64,000 nt of DNA, taken from Sphingopyxis alaskensis RB2256 (GTDB lineage Bacteria; Pseudomonadota; Alphaproteobacteria; Sphingomonadales; Sphingomonadaceae). The notes beneath the pieces were generated by a model, which ran no database searches, had not been told where the DNA came from, and saw nothing but the letters and a program-made list of their open reading frames with translations. How positions within the stretch are numbered: position 1 is the stretch's first letter; each line of letters opens with the position of its first letter. The position numbers and the translations under genes were made by a program. Shown here piece after piece: positions 25,609 through 34,222 of the stretch. The stretch lies in the NCBI RefSeq assembly GCF_000013985.1, contig NC_008048.1, positions 2,418,001 through 2,482,000 on the forward strand, read 5' to 3'.

Positions 25609-27195
25609 TCACGGCACCAGCACCGTATCCACCGCCTGCGGCAGCATCCCGGGATAGTCGAGCGTATAATGCAGCCCGCGGCTTTCCTTGCGGTGGAGCG
25701 CGCTGCGGACGATCAGATCGGCGGTTTCAATGAGGTTGCGCAGTTCGATCAGGTCGGTGGTCACGCGGAATTGCGAATAATATTCATGCACTTCATGCCG
25801 CAACAAGGCGATGCGATGCCGGGCACGTTCGAGGCGCTTGGTCGTGCGCACGATACCGACATAATTCCACATGAAGCGGCGGATTTCGGTCCAGTTCTGC
25901 TTGATGACGACCTCTTCGTCGGAATCGGTGACGCGGCTTTCGTCCCACGCGCGGATCGCGGGGGGCGGTTCGAGCTGGTCCCAGCGCGCGATGATGTCCT
26001 TCGCCGCCGCCTCGCCGAACACGAAACATTCGAGCAGGCTGTTCGACGCAAGGCGGTTCGCGCCGTGCAGTCCGCTTTCGGAGCATTCGCCCGCCGCGTA
26101 CAGCCCCGGCAGGTCGGTGCGACCCGCAAGGTCGATCAGCACCCCGCCGCAGGTATAATGCTGCGCCGGGACCACCGGGATCGGCTGCTTCGTCATGTCG
26201 ATGCCGAGGCCGAGCAGCTTGTCGTAGATGTTGGGGAAATGGCCTGCGACGAAATCGGGGTCCTGATGGCTGATGTCGAGGTGGACATAATCGAGGCCGT
26301 AACGCTTGATCTGGTCGTCGTTCGCGCGCGCCACCACGTCGCGCGGCGCCAGTTCGGCGCGCGGATCGTAATCGGGCATGTAGCGGTGCCCGGTTTCGGG
26401 ATGCTTCAAAATCCCGCCCTCGCCGCGCACCGCCTCGGTGATCAGGAAATTCTTGACGTCGAGGTTGAACAGGCAGGTCGGGTGGAACTGCATCATTTCC
26501 ATGTTGCTGACGCGCGCGCCCGCGCGCCAGGCCATCGCGATGCCATCGCCGGTCGCGCCGCGCGGCGCGGTCGAAAATTGATAGACGCGCCCCGCGCCGC
26601 CGCTCGCAAGGATTGTCGCGCGGCCGACATGCGCGTGGACCGTGCCGCTCGCCTCGTCGAGCGCATAGACGCCCCATACGCGCCCCGACCCCGAATAGCG
26701 CGCTTCGTGCCGCCCGGTGATGAGGTCGATGCACGCCTGCCCCGGCAGCAGCGTGATGTTCGGATGCGCCTCGGCGGTCTTGAGCAGCGCCGCCTGCACC
26801 GCCCAGCCGGTCGCGTCGTCGACATGGACGATGCGGCGGTGCGAATGGCCACCCTCGCGGGTGAGGTGCAACCCGCCTTCTTCCATGTTGAAGGGCACGC
26901 CCATCCGGGCGAGCCGTTCGATCGCTCGCGGGGCATTTTCAATCACGAACTCGACCGTCTCGCGCCGGCTCAATCCCGCCCCCGCGACCATCGTGTCCTC
27001 GATATGATTGTCGAATGTGTCGCCCGCGTCGAGCACCGCGGCGATGCCGCCCTGCGCCCAGGCCGTTGACCCGCCAGTCAGATCGCCCTTCGCGAGCACG
27101 AGCACACGACAATGATCGGCGAGCGCGATGGCGGCGGTGAGACCGGCAGCGCCTGAGCCGATGATGATGACGTCGTGGGAAGAATCAGCGGCCAT
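25609..27195 (-). CDS. nadB: L-aspartate oxidase
   Basis: A 528-residue flavoprotein of the fumarate-reductase/succinate-dehydrogenase fold. The FAD-binding DVIIIGSGAAGLTAAIAL starts near residue 8. GGSTAWAQGGIAAVL (residue 40 region), the conserved HSHRRIVHVDDATG near residue 117 and YTCGGVLIDLAGRTD follow. The enzyme oxidises aspartate to iminoaspartate, the first step of de novo NAD synthesis, in the cytoplasm. NadA and nadC are not in the window. The ATG at 27195 is used; the upstream region is a palindromic repeat (27203-27286). Confidence 0.93.
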   Translation of the reverse strand: MAADSSHDVIIIGSGAAGLTAAIALADHCRVLVLAKGDLTGGSTAWAQGGIAAVLDAGDTFDNHIEDTMVAGAGLSRRETVEFVIENAPRAIERLARMGVPFNMEEGGLHLTREGGHSHRRIVHVDDATGWAVQAALLKTAEAHPNITLLPGQACIDLITGRHEARYSGSGRVWGVYALDEASGTVHAHVGRATILASGGAGRVYQFSTAPRGATGDGIAMAWRAGARVSNMEMMQFHPTCLFNLDVKNFLITEAVRGEGGILKHPETGHRYMPDYDPRAELAPRDVVARANDDQIKRYGLDYVHLDISHQDPDFVAGHFPNIYDKLLGLGIDMTKQPIPVVPAQHYTCGGVLIDLAGRTDLPGLYAAGECSESGLHGANRLASNSLLECFVFGEAAAKDIIARWDQLEPPPAIRAWDESRVTDSDEEVVIKQNWTEIRRFMWNYVGIVRTTKRLERARHRIALLRHEVHEYYSQFRVTTDLIELRNLIETADLIVRSALHRKESRGLHYTLDYPGMLPQAVDTVLVP

Positions 27196-27202
27196 CAAAT
27201 TT

Positions 27203-27286
27203 CCGTTCGTATCGAGCGAAGTCGAGATGCCCCTCGGCCTTGCGCTGTCCTTATGGGTGTCTCGACTCCGCTCGACACGGACGGGA
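27203..27286. repeat. Paired palindromic repeat (family B)
   Basis: CCGTTCGTATCGAGCGAAGTCGAGA at the left and TCTCGACTCCGCTCGACACGGACGG at the right form a facing pair around about 30 bases, with a few mismatches. It fills most of the gap between nadB and the ABC ATPase gene. Confidence 0.8.
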
Positions 27287-27294
27287 ACCGGGGT

Positions 27295-28218
27295 TCACCC
27301 ATTCGCCGCGCGCGTCAGATTGAGGAACACATCCTCCAGATCGGCCTCGCGCGTCGAAACGTCGACGATGCCATGCCCCATGGCGTTGACCGCGGCGAGC
27401 ACTTCGCCCGCGTTCATCCGGTCCTTGTTGTAACTGATCGCGAGGCCGCGCGTCCCCTCGCGCTCGATCTTGTCGAAGGCGGGGTGGGTCGGCAGGTCGG
27501 TGATGTCGTGGTCCAGCGTCACGACGACGATCTTCTCGCGCGCCATATCGACCAGCTCGCGTGTCGGTTTGTTCGCGATCAGTCGGCCATGGTTGATGAT
27601 CGCAATCCGGTCGCACAGCTCCTCGGCCTCTTCCAGATAATGCGTCGTCAGCACCACGGTGACGCCGCGGTCATTGAGCGACTGCACATAGTCCCAGAGC
27701 TGCTGGCGCAGTTCGATGTCGACCCCTGCCGTGGGTTCGTCGAGAACGATGATCGGCGGCGAATGGACCATCGCCTTGGCGACGAGCAGCCGCCGCTTCA
27801 TGCCGCCCGACAGCGTGCGCGCATAGGCGTCGCGCTTGTCGGACAGGTGGACGGCCGCGAGCAGCTCGTCCGAAATGCGCTTCGCCTTTGGGACGCCGTA
27901 AAGCCCCGCCTGATTCTCCAGCGTCTCATAGGGTGTGAAGAAGGGATCGAAGACGATCTCCTGCGGGACGATGCCGATCGAATATTTGGCATTCCGGGGA
28001 TCGGCGTCGATGTCGAATCCCCATATACTCGCATGGCCGCTGGTCTTGTTGACCAGCCCCGCGAGGATATTGATCAGCGTGGACTTGCCCGCACCATTGG
28101 GGCCGAGCAGTCCGAAAATCTCCCCTCGCGGCACGTCGAAACTGACATTGTCGAGCGCCTGCTTGCCGCCGGCATAGATTTTGGAGACGGCATCGATGCG
28201 GATCGCGGCTTCACTCAT
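27295..28218 (-). CDS. ABC transporter ATP-binding protein
   Basis: A 307-residue ATPase. Walker A LLGPNGAGKSTL is near residue 37, the signature TLSGGMKRRLLVAKA near residue 137, Walker B IIVLDEPTAGVD near residue 158 and the switch His in TTHYLEEAEE near residue 193. The C-terminal 80 residues (LDHDITDLPTHP onward) match the DrrA/NodI/CcmA-like daunorubicin-type group that pairs with ABC-2 permeases. No permease gene is adjacent in the window. An ATG at 28230 would add four residues. Exported substrate unknown. Confidence 0.9.
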   Translation of the reverse strand: MSEAAIRIDAVSKIYAGGKQALDNVSFDVPRGEIFGLLGPNGAGKSTLINILAGLVNKTSGHASIWGFDIDADPRNAKYSIGIVPQEIVFDPFFTPYETLENQAGLYGVPKAKRISDELLAAVHLSDKRDAYARTLSGGMKRRLLVAKAMVHSPPIIVLDEPTAGVDIELRQQLWDYVQSLNDRGVTVVLTTHYLEEAEELCDRIAIINHGRLIANKPTRELVDMAREKIVVVTLDHDITDLPTHPAFDKIEREGTRGLAISYNKDRMNAGEVLAAVNAMGHGIVDVSTREADLEDVFLNLTRAANG

Positions 28219-28320
28219 GGCCGCCTCCATAGCGGCGCGGTCGCGCTGGCGAAAGGCGGCATTTGGCACCGAACCCGATGTTAACGATAAATTGGAAAGT
28301 CGCGGGTTAAGGGGCCTCCT

Positions 28321-28881
28321 GTGAGGACCAGCCACATCTTTCGTCCGCTGCCGATGTCGCGCAGCCTGAGCGCGCTTGCGATGCTGATCGCGTCCGCCGC
28401 CGCACCGCCGGCACTGGCGCAATCGACCACGCAGGCCGAAGCCGAAGCCATCGTGCTTCGTCCGCTTTCCTTCTTCAAGGTCAACGACCTCGACTTCGGT
28501 GACATCATCCCGTCGAATAGCGCGGGAACGGTGACGATCGAACCCGACGGATCGCGCTCCCGCACCGGCGGCGTCACGCTGGTGGGCGACGGCGGTGCGC
28601 CCGCGCGCTTCGCCGGGCTGGGCAGTTTCAACCGTCAGGTCGATATCTCGCTGGGATCGAATGCGATCTGGATCACCGGACCGGGCACGCGGATGCGCGT
28701 CCGCACTTTCGAGATTGGCAGCACGCCGACCGCGATCCTGTCAACCCGGCCGACGCGCTTTCGAATCACCTCGCCGCTCGGCAATTATAATTTTCCCGTC
28801 GGTGCGACGCTTGAGGTCGGCGCGAACCAGGCACCCGGCGAATATAGCGGCACCTTCACGATTACGCTCAACTATCTTTAG
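28321..28881 (+). CDS. DUF4402 domain secreted protein
   Basis: A 186-residue protein with a GTG start and AAGGGG six bases upstream; ATG 28354 is an alternative start. A signal peptide ends near PALAQ (residue 34). The DUF4402 core includes VLRPLSFFKVNDLDFGDI, SRSRTGGVTLVG, FAGLGSFNRQVDISL and a terminal GEYSGTFTITLNYL with beta-strand character. DUF4402 proteins are secreted, sometimes linked to fimbrial or surface structures; the role here is unknown. An adjacent hairpin follows at 28899-28951. Confidence 0.85.
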   Translation: MRTSHIFRPLPMSRSLSALAMLIASAAAPPALAQSTTQAEAEAIVLRPLSFFKVNDLDFGDIIPSNSAGTVTIEPDGSRSRTGGVTLVGDGGAPARFAGLGSFNRQVDISLGSNAIWITGPGTRMRVRTFEIGSTPTAILSTRPTRFRITSPLGNYNFPVGATLEVGANQAPGEYSGTFTITLNYL

Positions 28882-28898
28882 TTCTTCTGTGGGGGGAC

Positions 28899-28951
28899 GA
28901 CGGCACCGGGGGACCACTGGCACCCGGAAGGGGGCTTGCACCGGTGCCGTC
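28899..28951. repeat. Inverted repeat GACGGCACCGG after the DUF4402 gene
   Basis: Perfect 11-base arms GACGGCACCGG/CCGGTGCCGTC at 28899-28909 and 28941-28951 with a 31-base loop. It has no T-run. It could help end transcription or stabilise the 3' end; nothing else was recognised in this gap. Confidence 0.5.
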
Positions 28952-29009
28952 ATGGTCCTCATCTAGAGCCGATTGCCGACCCTTCCCCCGCTTGCTATGG
29001 GCGCGAGCG

Positions 29010-29213
29010 ATGACCCAGCCTGCACCCGCCCCCGAAACCATCCGCACACCCAGGACCCGCATCGCCTGCGACGGCACCGGCGACGGCCTCGCCGATGCGG
29101 CGCTCGGCCATCCGCGTGTGTGGCTCGAAATCGACCCCGACGCCGGCTTCGTCGATTGCGGCTATTGCGACCGCCGCTTCGTGCTGATCGGCGGCGTCGC
29201 GGATAAGGCATAG
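29010..29213 (+). CDS. Zinc-finger CHCC-type protein (NDUFS6-like)
   Basis: A 67-residue protein with the compact motif HPRVWLEIDPDAGFVDCGYC, giving one His and two Cys, preceded by CDGTG (another Cys). This matches the zf-CHCC family (PF10276), whose mitochondrial relative NDUFS6 is an accessory subunit of complex I that binds zinc. ATG 29010 is chosen because the family core begins close downstream; the frame is open from 28944. It is on the same strand as tldD 51 bases downstream. Whether it associates with complex I in this organism is inference. Confidence 0.85.
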   Translation: MTQPAPAPETIRTPRTRIACDGTGDGLADAALGHPRVWLEIDPDAGFVDCGYCDRRFVLIGGVADKA

Positions 29214-29264
29214 CCCGGACGAACGGCCTTTGCGTCGGCGGCCCCGCGTCCCTATATCGGTTCG

Positions 29265-30707
29265 ATGACAAGCCCCACCGATCCCCGCCGCTTCCTCTAT
29301 CGCGCCGACGCGCTCGACCCCGATCTGGCGCAAAAGCTCGCGTGCGAGGCCTTGGCAAAGGCCGACGACGGCGAACTTTACCTGCAATATCGCGCGACCG
29401 AGAGCTTCGGCTTCGACGACGGGCGGCTGAAAACCGCCGACTATTCGACCGATGCGGGTTTCGGCCTGCGCGCCGTGTCGGGCGAGATGACGGGCTTTGC
29501 ACACGCGAGCGACATCAGCGCCGACGCGATCCGCCGCGCGGCCGAGACGCTCGCGCTGCTCGATCCGGCGAAACAGGCGCACGCCGCACCGCCGCCGCGC
29601 ACCAACCGCCATCTTTATGACGAGGCGAACCCGCTCGACCTGGTCCCCTTCGCAAAGAAGGTCGCGCTGTGCCAGCAAGTCGACGCCGCCGCGCGCGCAC
29701 GCGATCCGCGCGTCGTGCAGGTTTCGGTTGCGCTCGCGGGCAGTTGGTCGGTCGTCGAGATCGTCCGCGCCGACGGCTTCCTCGCGACCGACATCCGCCC
29801 GCTCGTCCGCCTCAACGTCTCGATCGTGGTCGAGGAGAATGGGCGGCGCGAGAGCGGCTATTTCGGCCTCGGCGGCCGTTACATGTACGATCATCTGTTC
29901 GAGGAAGCGCAGTGGAACCGCGCGATCGACGAGGCGCTGAGCCAGGCGCTCGTCAACCTCCGCGCCGTCGATGCCCCCGCGGGCGAGTTTACCGTGCTGC
30001 TCGGTCCCGGCTGGCCGGGCGTGCTGCTGCACGAAGCCGTCGGCCACGGCCTCGAGGGCGACTTCAACCGCAAGGGCACCAGCGCCTTTTCGGGCCGCAT
30101 CGGCGAGCGCGTCGCCGCGCCCGGTGTCACCGTGGTCGACGACGGCGCGATGGAAAGTCCCGTCGGCGGTGGCCGCCGCGGCTCGCTCAGCATCGACGAC
30201 GAAGGCACCCCGACGGGCGAAACCGTGCTGATCGAGGACGGCATCCTGAAGGGCTATATGCAGGACCGGCTCAACGCGCGACTGATGGGCGTCGAACCCA
30301 CGGGCAACGGCCGCCGCGAGAGCTTCGCACACGCGCCGATGCCGCGGATGACCAACACCTTCATGCGCGGCGGCCGTGACGATCCCGCCGAGCTTCTCTC
30401 GCGTGTCAAGAACGGCATTTTCGCGAAGAGCTTCGGCGGCGGACAGGTCGACATCGTATCGGGAAAATTCGTGTTCAGCTGCACCGAGGCGTACAAGATC
30501 GAGAATGGCAAGCTGGGCGATTCGATCAAGGGCGCAACCTTGATCGGCGACGGGCCGAGCGTGCTGACCAAGGTCACCGGCATCGGCAACGACATGGCGA
30601 TCGACGAAGGCATCGGCGTATGCGGCAAGGCGGGGCAGAGCGTCCCCGCAGGCGTCGGCCAGCCGACCTTGCTGGTGAGCGGCCTGACCGTGGGCGGGAC
30701 GGCCTAG
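29265..30707 (+). CDS. tldD: Metalloprotease TldD
   Basis: A 480-residue protein with the TldD zinc motif HEAVGH at residues 256-261 within HEAVGHGLEGDFNRKG. Other family segments are FGFDDGRLKTADYS, RRGSLSIDDEGTPTGE near residue 305, and GGGQVDIVSGKFVFSCTEAY near residue 391. TldD works with TldE (PmbA), a zinc protease pair that processes peptides such as microcins and CcdA. TldE is not in the window. The length fits the family, and a palindromic repeat follows. Confidence 0.95.
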   Translation: MTSPTDPRRFLYRADALDPDLAQKLACEALAKADDGELYLQYRATESFGFDDGRLKTADYSTDAGFGLRAVSGEMTGFAHASDISADAIRRAAETLALLDPAKQAHAAPPPRTNRHLYDEANPLDLVPFAKKVALCQQVDAAARARDPRVVQVSVALAGSWSVVEIVRADGFLATDIRPLVRLNVSIVVEENGRRESGYFGLGGRYMYDHLFEEAQWNRAIDEALSQALVNLRAVDAPAGEFTVLLGPGWPGVLLHEAVGHGLEGDFNRKGTSAFSGRIGERVAAPGVTVVDDGAMESPVGGGRRGSLSIDDEGTPTGETVLIEDGILKGYMQDRLNARLMGVEPTGNGRRESFAHAPMPRMTNTFMRGGRDDPAELLSRVKNGIFAKSFGGGQVDIVSGKFVFSCTEAYKIENGKLGDSIKGATLIGDGPSVLTKVTGIGNDMAIDEGIGVCGKAGQSVPAGVGQPTLLVSGLTVGGTA

Positions 30708-30714
30708 CGCGCCC

Positions 30715-30810
30715 CGTCATTGCGAGGAGCGAAGCGACGAAGCAATCTCCAGCTACCAGCCTTGCGTGACGGCGATGGCTGGAGATCGCGTCGCTTCGCT
30801 CGCAATGACG
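30715..30810. repeat. Paired palindromic repeat (family C, CGTCATTGCGAG type)
   Basis: CGTCATTGCGAGGAGCGAAG at the left and CGCTTCGCTCGCAATGACG at the right face each other, with CAATCTCCAG and CTGGAGAT in the inner part of the pair. A single arm of the same family is near 48912. It fills part of the 217-base gap after tldD; nothing else was recognised there. Confidence 0.75.
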
Positions 30811-30924
30811 GCTGTGTGATCGCCCTCACTTGGCGTTCGCCCAACCTGCGCCTATACATGCGCAAACCAGAACAGATTCCGGTCGCATCATCCGTGGGGG
30901 CACCCCCGCAACAGGGAGGTTTGC

Positions 30925-32160
30925 ATGCGTTCGAGTCTGCGTTTCGTTTCCGTCACCGCCATCGCCGCGCTGCTCGCCGCCGTTCCGGGGTCGGCGCAAA
31001 GGACCACCGGCCCCAGCGAACGTTATGAAATGGACGTCGCGACCGCGTCGGGCTTTGCCGCAATGACCGCGGGCGGGCGCAAGCCCGGCGTCGGCGGGAT
31101 GATGGGGATGATGTTCGGCGGCGGACCCGACAACCAGGTCGCGCGCACGATCGAACTGCGCCTGGGGTCGAACCAGGCGCCAGCCAGGCCCCCCGTGCGC
31201 GCCGATCATTTTTTCCCGCCGCAGGCCAGGCTCGGCGCGTCGCTGCCGCTGTGGGGCCCCGAACCCAGCCAGCCGCGCCCGCGCGAGGACGGCAATGACA
31301 TGCCCGACAATTTCGAGCGTCCGAAGGGCCGCCTGCTGCTCTATTGGGGCTGCGGCGCCAGGGCGGGGCCGGGCCAGCCCGTCGTGATCGATTTCGCCAA
31401 GGTCGCGGCGGGACAGGTGCCGCCAAACCTCTTCACCTCGACCGTCCCGCGCATCCGCGAGGTGATGGCGTCGAACAGCGCGTCCTACGCCGACTGGCCG
31501 AACGCCAAATCGTCGAAAGCGGTGCCGAAGGACAGCTCGCTGCTCGGCGCACACCGCGTCGCGGGCAATGTCGGGCCGGAGATCAATTTCACGCTTGCGC
31601 AGGATTATATGCCCGCGCTGAATGCCTCCACCGCGATGCAGGGCGACGGGTCGGTGATGATCCGCTGGAATGCGCTCCAGGGCGCGACCGGCTATGTCGC
31701 CTGGGCGTTCGGCGGCATGGATCGCGGCGGCGGCAATGGCGACATGGTGTGGTGGACGAGCAGCGCGTCGCAGCAGTTCGGCGGCGGCCTCTGGGACTGG
31801 CTGCCGCCCGCGACCGTCGCAAGACTCGTCACGCAAAAGATCGTCATGCCGCCCGCGCAGACGAGCTGCCAGATCCCCGCCGAGGTCAAGAAGGCGTCGG
31901 GCGAGATGATGTTCGGCAACCTAAACGCCTTTGGCCCCGAAGCGAGCTTCGCCTATCCGCCCAAGCCCACGGGCAATGCGGCGTGGACCATCGACTGGAC
32001 CGCGAAGGTGCGCTTCCGCTCGCACACCATGCTGTTGATCGGCGCCGATTTCGGCGGCATGGGCGGGATGAGCGGCGGTAGCGACGCACCCGCAGAAAAA
32101 CCGAAGAAAAAGAAGTGTAAAGGCCCGCTCGGCATCCCGCTGCCCGACGGGACGTGCTGA
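30925..32160 (+). CDS. Hypothetical secreted protein
   Basis: A 411-residue protein with GGAGG seven bases upstream of the ATG and a signal peptide ending in GSAQR near residue 25. A Gly/Met-rich patch GGMMGMMFGGG lies near residue 57. The middle is Trp- and Asn-rich (MVWWTSSASQQFGGGLWDWL near residue 280), and the C terminus has MGGMSGGS, KPKKKKCKG and a final C. Four Cys in the last two thirds may form disulfides. No domain was recognised. The size and composition suggest an extracellular or periplasmic protein of unknown role. Confidence 0.75.
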   Translation: MRSSLRFVSVTAIAALLAAVPGSAQRTTGPSERYEMDVATASGFAAMTAGGRKPGVGGMMGMMFGGGPDNQVARTIELRLGSNQAPARPPVRADHFFPPQARLGASLPLWGPEPSQPRPREDGNDMPDNFERPKGRLLLYWGCGARAGPGQPVVIDFAKVAAGQVPPNLFTSTVPRIREVMASNSASYADWPNAKSSKAVPKDSSLLGAHRVAGNVGPEINFTLAQDYMPALNASTAMQGDGSVMIRWNALQGATGYVAWAFGGMDRGGGNGDMVWWTSSASQQFGGGLWDWLPPATVARLVTQKIVMPPAQTSCQIPAEVKKASGEMMFGNLNAFGPEASFAYPPKPTGNAAWTIDWTAKVRFRSHTMLLIGADFGGMGGMSGGSDAPAEKPKKKKCKGPLGIPLPDGTC

Positions 32161-32239
32161 CCGCGCGGTCAGCGCCCGTTCACACCGGACACGCTAAACG
32201 AGTCGGCGGTAGGGCATGTTTGAAGACAGGAGTCGAACC

Positions 32240-32638
32240 ATGCGTCATCTGATCCCGGCGCTGATCGCCGCCGCCGCGCTCGCCGCCACCCCCGCCGCTG
32301 CCGCCGAAAAGCGCGATCCCGAAGCCAGGCTCGCCAAGCTGCTCGAAGGCCGCGTCGCGGGCGAGCCGCAAAGATGCATCACCCTGTCGAATGTCAGCAG
32401 TTCGCAGATCATCGACGAGACCGCGATCGTCTATCGCATTGGCAGCACACTGTGGGTCAACCGTCCCGAAGGCGGCGCGAGGTCGCTCGACGACGACGAC
32501 ATCCTCGTCACCAGGACGATCGGCAGCCAATTGTGCAATATCGACACGGTCGAACTGCGCGACCGGGTCAGCCGGATGTACGCCGGTTTTGTCTCGCTCG
32601 GCGATTTCGTTCCCTATAAGCTGGTCAAGGCAGAATAA
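32240..32638 (+). CDS. Small secreted hypothetical protein
   Basis: A 132-residue protein starting at ATG 32240 with AGGAG eight bases upstream; the frame is open from 32216. A signal peptide ends in PAAAA near residue 22. The mature part contains two Cys (QRCITLSNVSS and SQLCNIDTVEL), a SSSQIIDETAIVYRIG segment and a C-terminal SLGDFVPYKLVKAE. I know similar small proteins in sphingomonads only as hypothetical. It may form one disulfide in the periplasm. It is followed by a family A repeat pair. Confidence 0.75.
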   Translation: MRHLIPALIAAAALAATPAAAAEKRDPEARLAKLLEGRVAGEPQRCITLSNVSSSQIIDETAIVYRIGSTLWVNRPEGGARSLDDDDILVTRTIGSQLCNIDTVELRDRVSRMYAGFVSLGDFVPYKLVKAE

Positions 32639-32680
32639 GCTCAGGCGCGGGTTGCGCCCCAAGCCTCCTCAACTAAGCTC

Positions 32681-32756
32681 GTCATCCCGGCGCAGGCCGG
32701 GATCTCACCGTCGCGGTTTGACGTGATGGCGAGATCCCGGCCTGCGCCGGGATGAC
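32681..32756. repeat. Paired palindromic repeat (family A)
   Basis: Perfect 26-base arms GTCATCCCGGCGCAGGCC plus GGGATCTC at 32681-32706 and its reverse complement at 32731-32756, loop 24 bases. It ends two bases before the start codon of the DUF924 gene, leaving no room for a normal Shine-Dalgarno sequence. Confidence 0.85.
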
Positions 32757-32758
32757 GC

Positions 32759-33346
32759 ATGATGGAGAAACAATTCTTGGCTGCCACCGACATTCCCCCA
32801 CCCCCCGCCGACTGGGCGCAGCGACTGCTCGCCTTCTGGTTCGACCGTCATACGATGGACGACTGGTACGGCGGCGGCCCCGATTTCGACGCCGAGGTTC
32901 GCGACCTCGCCGAACACTGGCACCAGGCGCTTCGCTCGCAGCCCGCCGACGCCTTCCTCACCGATCCCGACACCGCACTCGCTGCGGCGATCCTGTTCGA
33001 CCAGGTTCCGCGCAACATCTACCGCGGCCACGCCGACGCCTTTGCCACCGACAGCCTCGCCCGCGCGATCGCGCGCGGCATCGTGACGCGCGGCTGGCAC
33101 CAGAATTGGCCCGACGAGCGCCGCAAGTTCGCCTGCCTGCCCTTTCAGCACAGCGAAGACATCGACGACCAGCGCGAATCGCTGCGCCTTTTCGCCGCGT
33201 TCGACGACCCGATGTTCCGGGATTATGCGCAGAAGCATTTCGACATCGTCGACCGCTTTGGCCGCTTTCCGCACCGCAACGAGGCGCTCGGCCGCGCGAC
33301 CCGGCCGGAGGAAGAGGCAGCGATAGAAGAGGGCAGGAATTGGTGA
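32759..33346 (+). CDS. DUF924 family protein
   Basis: A 195-residue protein. The DUF924 core is visible: LAFWFDRHTMDDWYGGGPDFD near residue 25, AAILFDQVPRNIYRG near residue 78, PFQHSEDIDDQ near residue 130 and a DRFGRFPHRNEALGR segment near residue 165. The fold is TPR-like and the function is unknown. The start is uncertain: ATG 32759 and ATG 32762 lie directly against the repeat that ends at 32756 and have no Shine-Dalgarno sequence. It is followed 28 bases later by a pyridoxamine-oxidase-like gene. Confidence 0.88.
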   Translation: MMEKQFLAATDIPPPPADWAQRLLAFWFDRHTMDDWYGGGPDFDAEVRDLAEHWHQALRSQPADAFLTDPDTALAAAILFDQVPRNIYRGHADAFATDSLARAIARGIVTRGWHQNWPDERRKFACLPFQHSEDIDDQRESLRLFAAFDDPMFRDYAQKHFDIVDRFGRFPHRNEALGRATRPEEEAAIEEGRNW

Positions 33347-33374
33347 TAGGCAGGCCGCGACTGGGAGACGCGCC

Positions 33375-33941
33375 ATGGCCGAATTCACCGACACGCTGAC
33401 CGACAAACATATCGCCTTCATCGAAAAGCAGCCGGTCTTCTTCACCGCGACCGCCGCGCGCGACGGCCGCATCAACCTGTCGCCCAAGGGTTATGCCGAC
33501 AGTTTCAGGATATTGTCCGAACGGCAGGTCGCCTATCTCGACCTCGGCGGGTCGGGCAACGAAACCCACGCACATCTGGCCGCGGACGGCCGAATCACCA
33601 TCATGTTCTGCGCCTTCGACCGCAGTGCGCTGATCCTGCGCATTTACGGCCACGGCCACCCCGTGCTGCCGCAGGATGCCGAGTGGGACGCACTCGCGGC
33701 GCATTTCACCCTGCTCCCCGGTACGCGCCAGATTTTCGTGATCGACGTCGACAGCGTGCAGACGAGCTGCGGCTGGGGCGTACCGATGATGGAATTGCAA
33801 GGCGAGCGCGAGACGCTGCAGAAATATCACCGGCAGGCCGATCCCGCGCTGTGGGTCGAGAAGTTTCAGGAGCGCACGAAAAGCATCGACGGCCTGCCGA
33901 CGCGCCCGACCGACCGCTTCATCGCCGGGGAAACCGCCTGA
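33375..33941 (+). CDS. Pyridoxamine 5'-phosphate oxidase-like FMN-binding protein
   Basis: A 188-residue protein of the PNPOx-like split-barrel family. It contains FFTATAARDGRINLSPKGY near residue 22, LDLGGSGNETHAHL near residue 56, ITIMFCAFDRS near residue 76 and a C-terminal TSCGWGVPMMELQGER near residue 133 followed by a helix. Such proteins bind FMN or related cofactors; real pyridoxine oxidase activity is not implied. GGGAG precedes the ATG at a good distance. The stop overlaps the start of a DUF2007 gene by one base. Confidence 0.88.
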   Translation: MAEFTDTLTDKHIAFIEKQPVFFTATAARDGRINLSPKGYADSFRILSERQVAYLDLGGSGNETHAHLAADGRITIMFCAFDRSALILRIYGHGHPVLPQDAEWDALAAHFTLLPGTRQIFVIDVDSVQTSCGWGVPMMELQGERETLQKYHRQADPALWVEKFQERTKSIDGLPTRPTDRFIAGETA

Positions 33942-34153
33942 TGCCGCTGGTCGAGCTGGTGCGCCTGCCCAACGGCGCCGAGGCCGAACTGCTGCGCGGC
34001 CGCCTCGAAAGCGCGGGCGTCCACGCCGTGTGCTTCGACGCGGGCATGAACATCGCCGAAAGCGTCGGGCTGATGATCCCGGTGCGGATCATGGTGCTCG
34101 ACGAGGATCTGGGCGAGGCACGGGCGCTGATGGCCGAGTTTGGCGCGGAGTAG
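33941..34153 (+). CDS. DUF2007-type small protein
   Basis: A 70-residue protein with a TGATG coupling to the preceding gene. It begins MPLVELVRLPNGAEAELLRGRLES, then AGVHAVCFDAGM and a terminal IPVRIMVLDEDLGEARALM, which is the layout of the DUF2007 (putative signal transducing) family, an alpha-beta ferredoxin-like fold. The function is unknown. Confidence 0.8.
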   Translation: MPLVELVRLPNGAEAELLRGRLESAGVHAVCFDAGMNIAESVGLMIPVRIMVLDEDLGEARALMAEFGAE

Positions 34154-34222
34154 GCGCGCAACCGAAGCCCGCTGCCATTCGTGTTGATATCAAAGAAGCA
34201 TTGAAAGCCGCTGTTCCACCGC

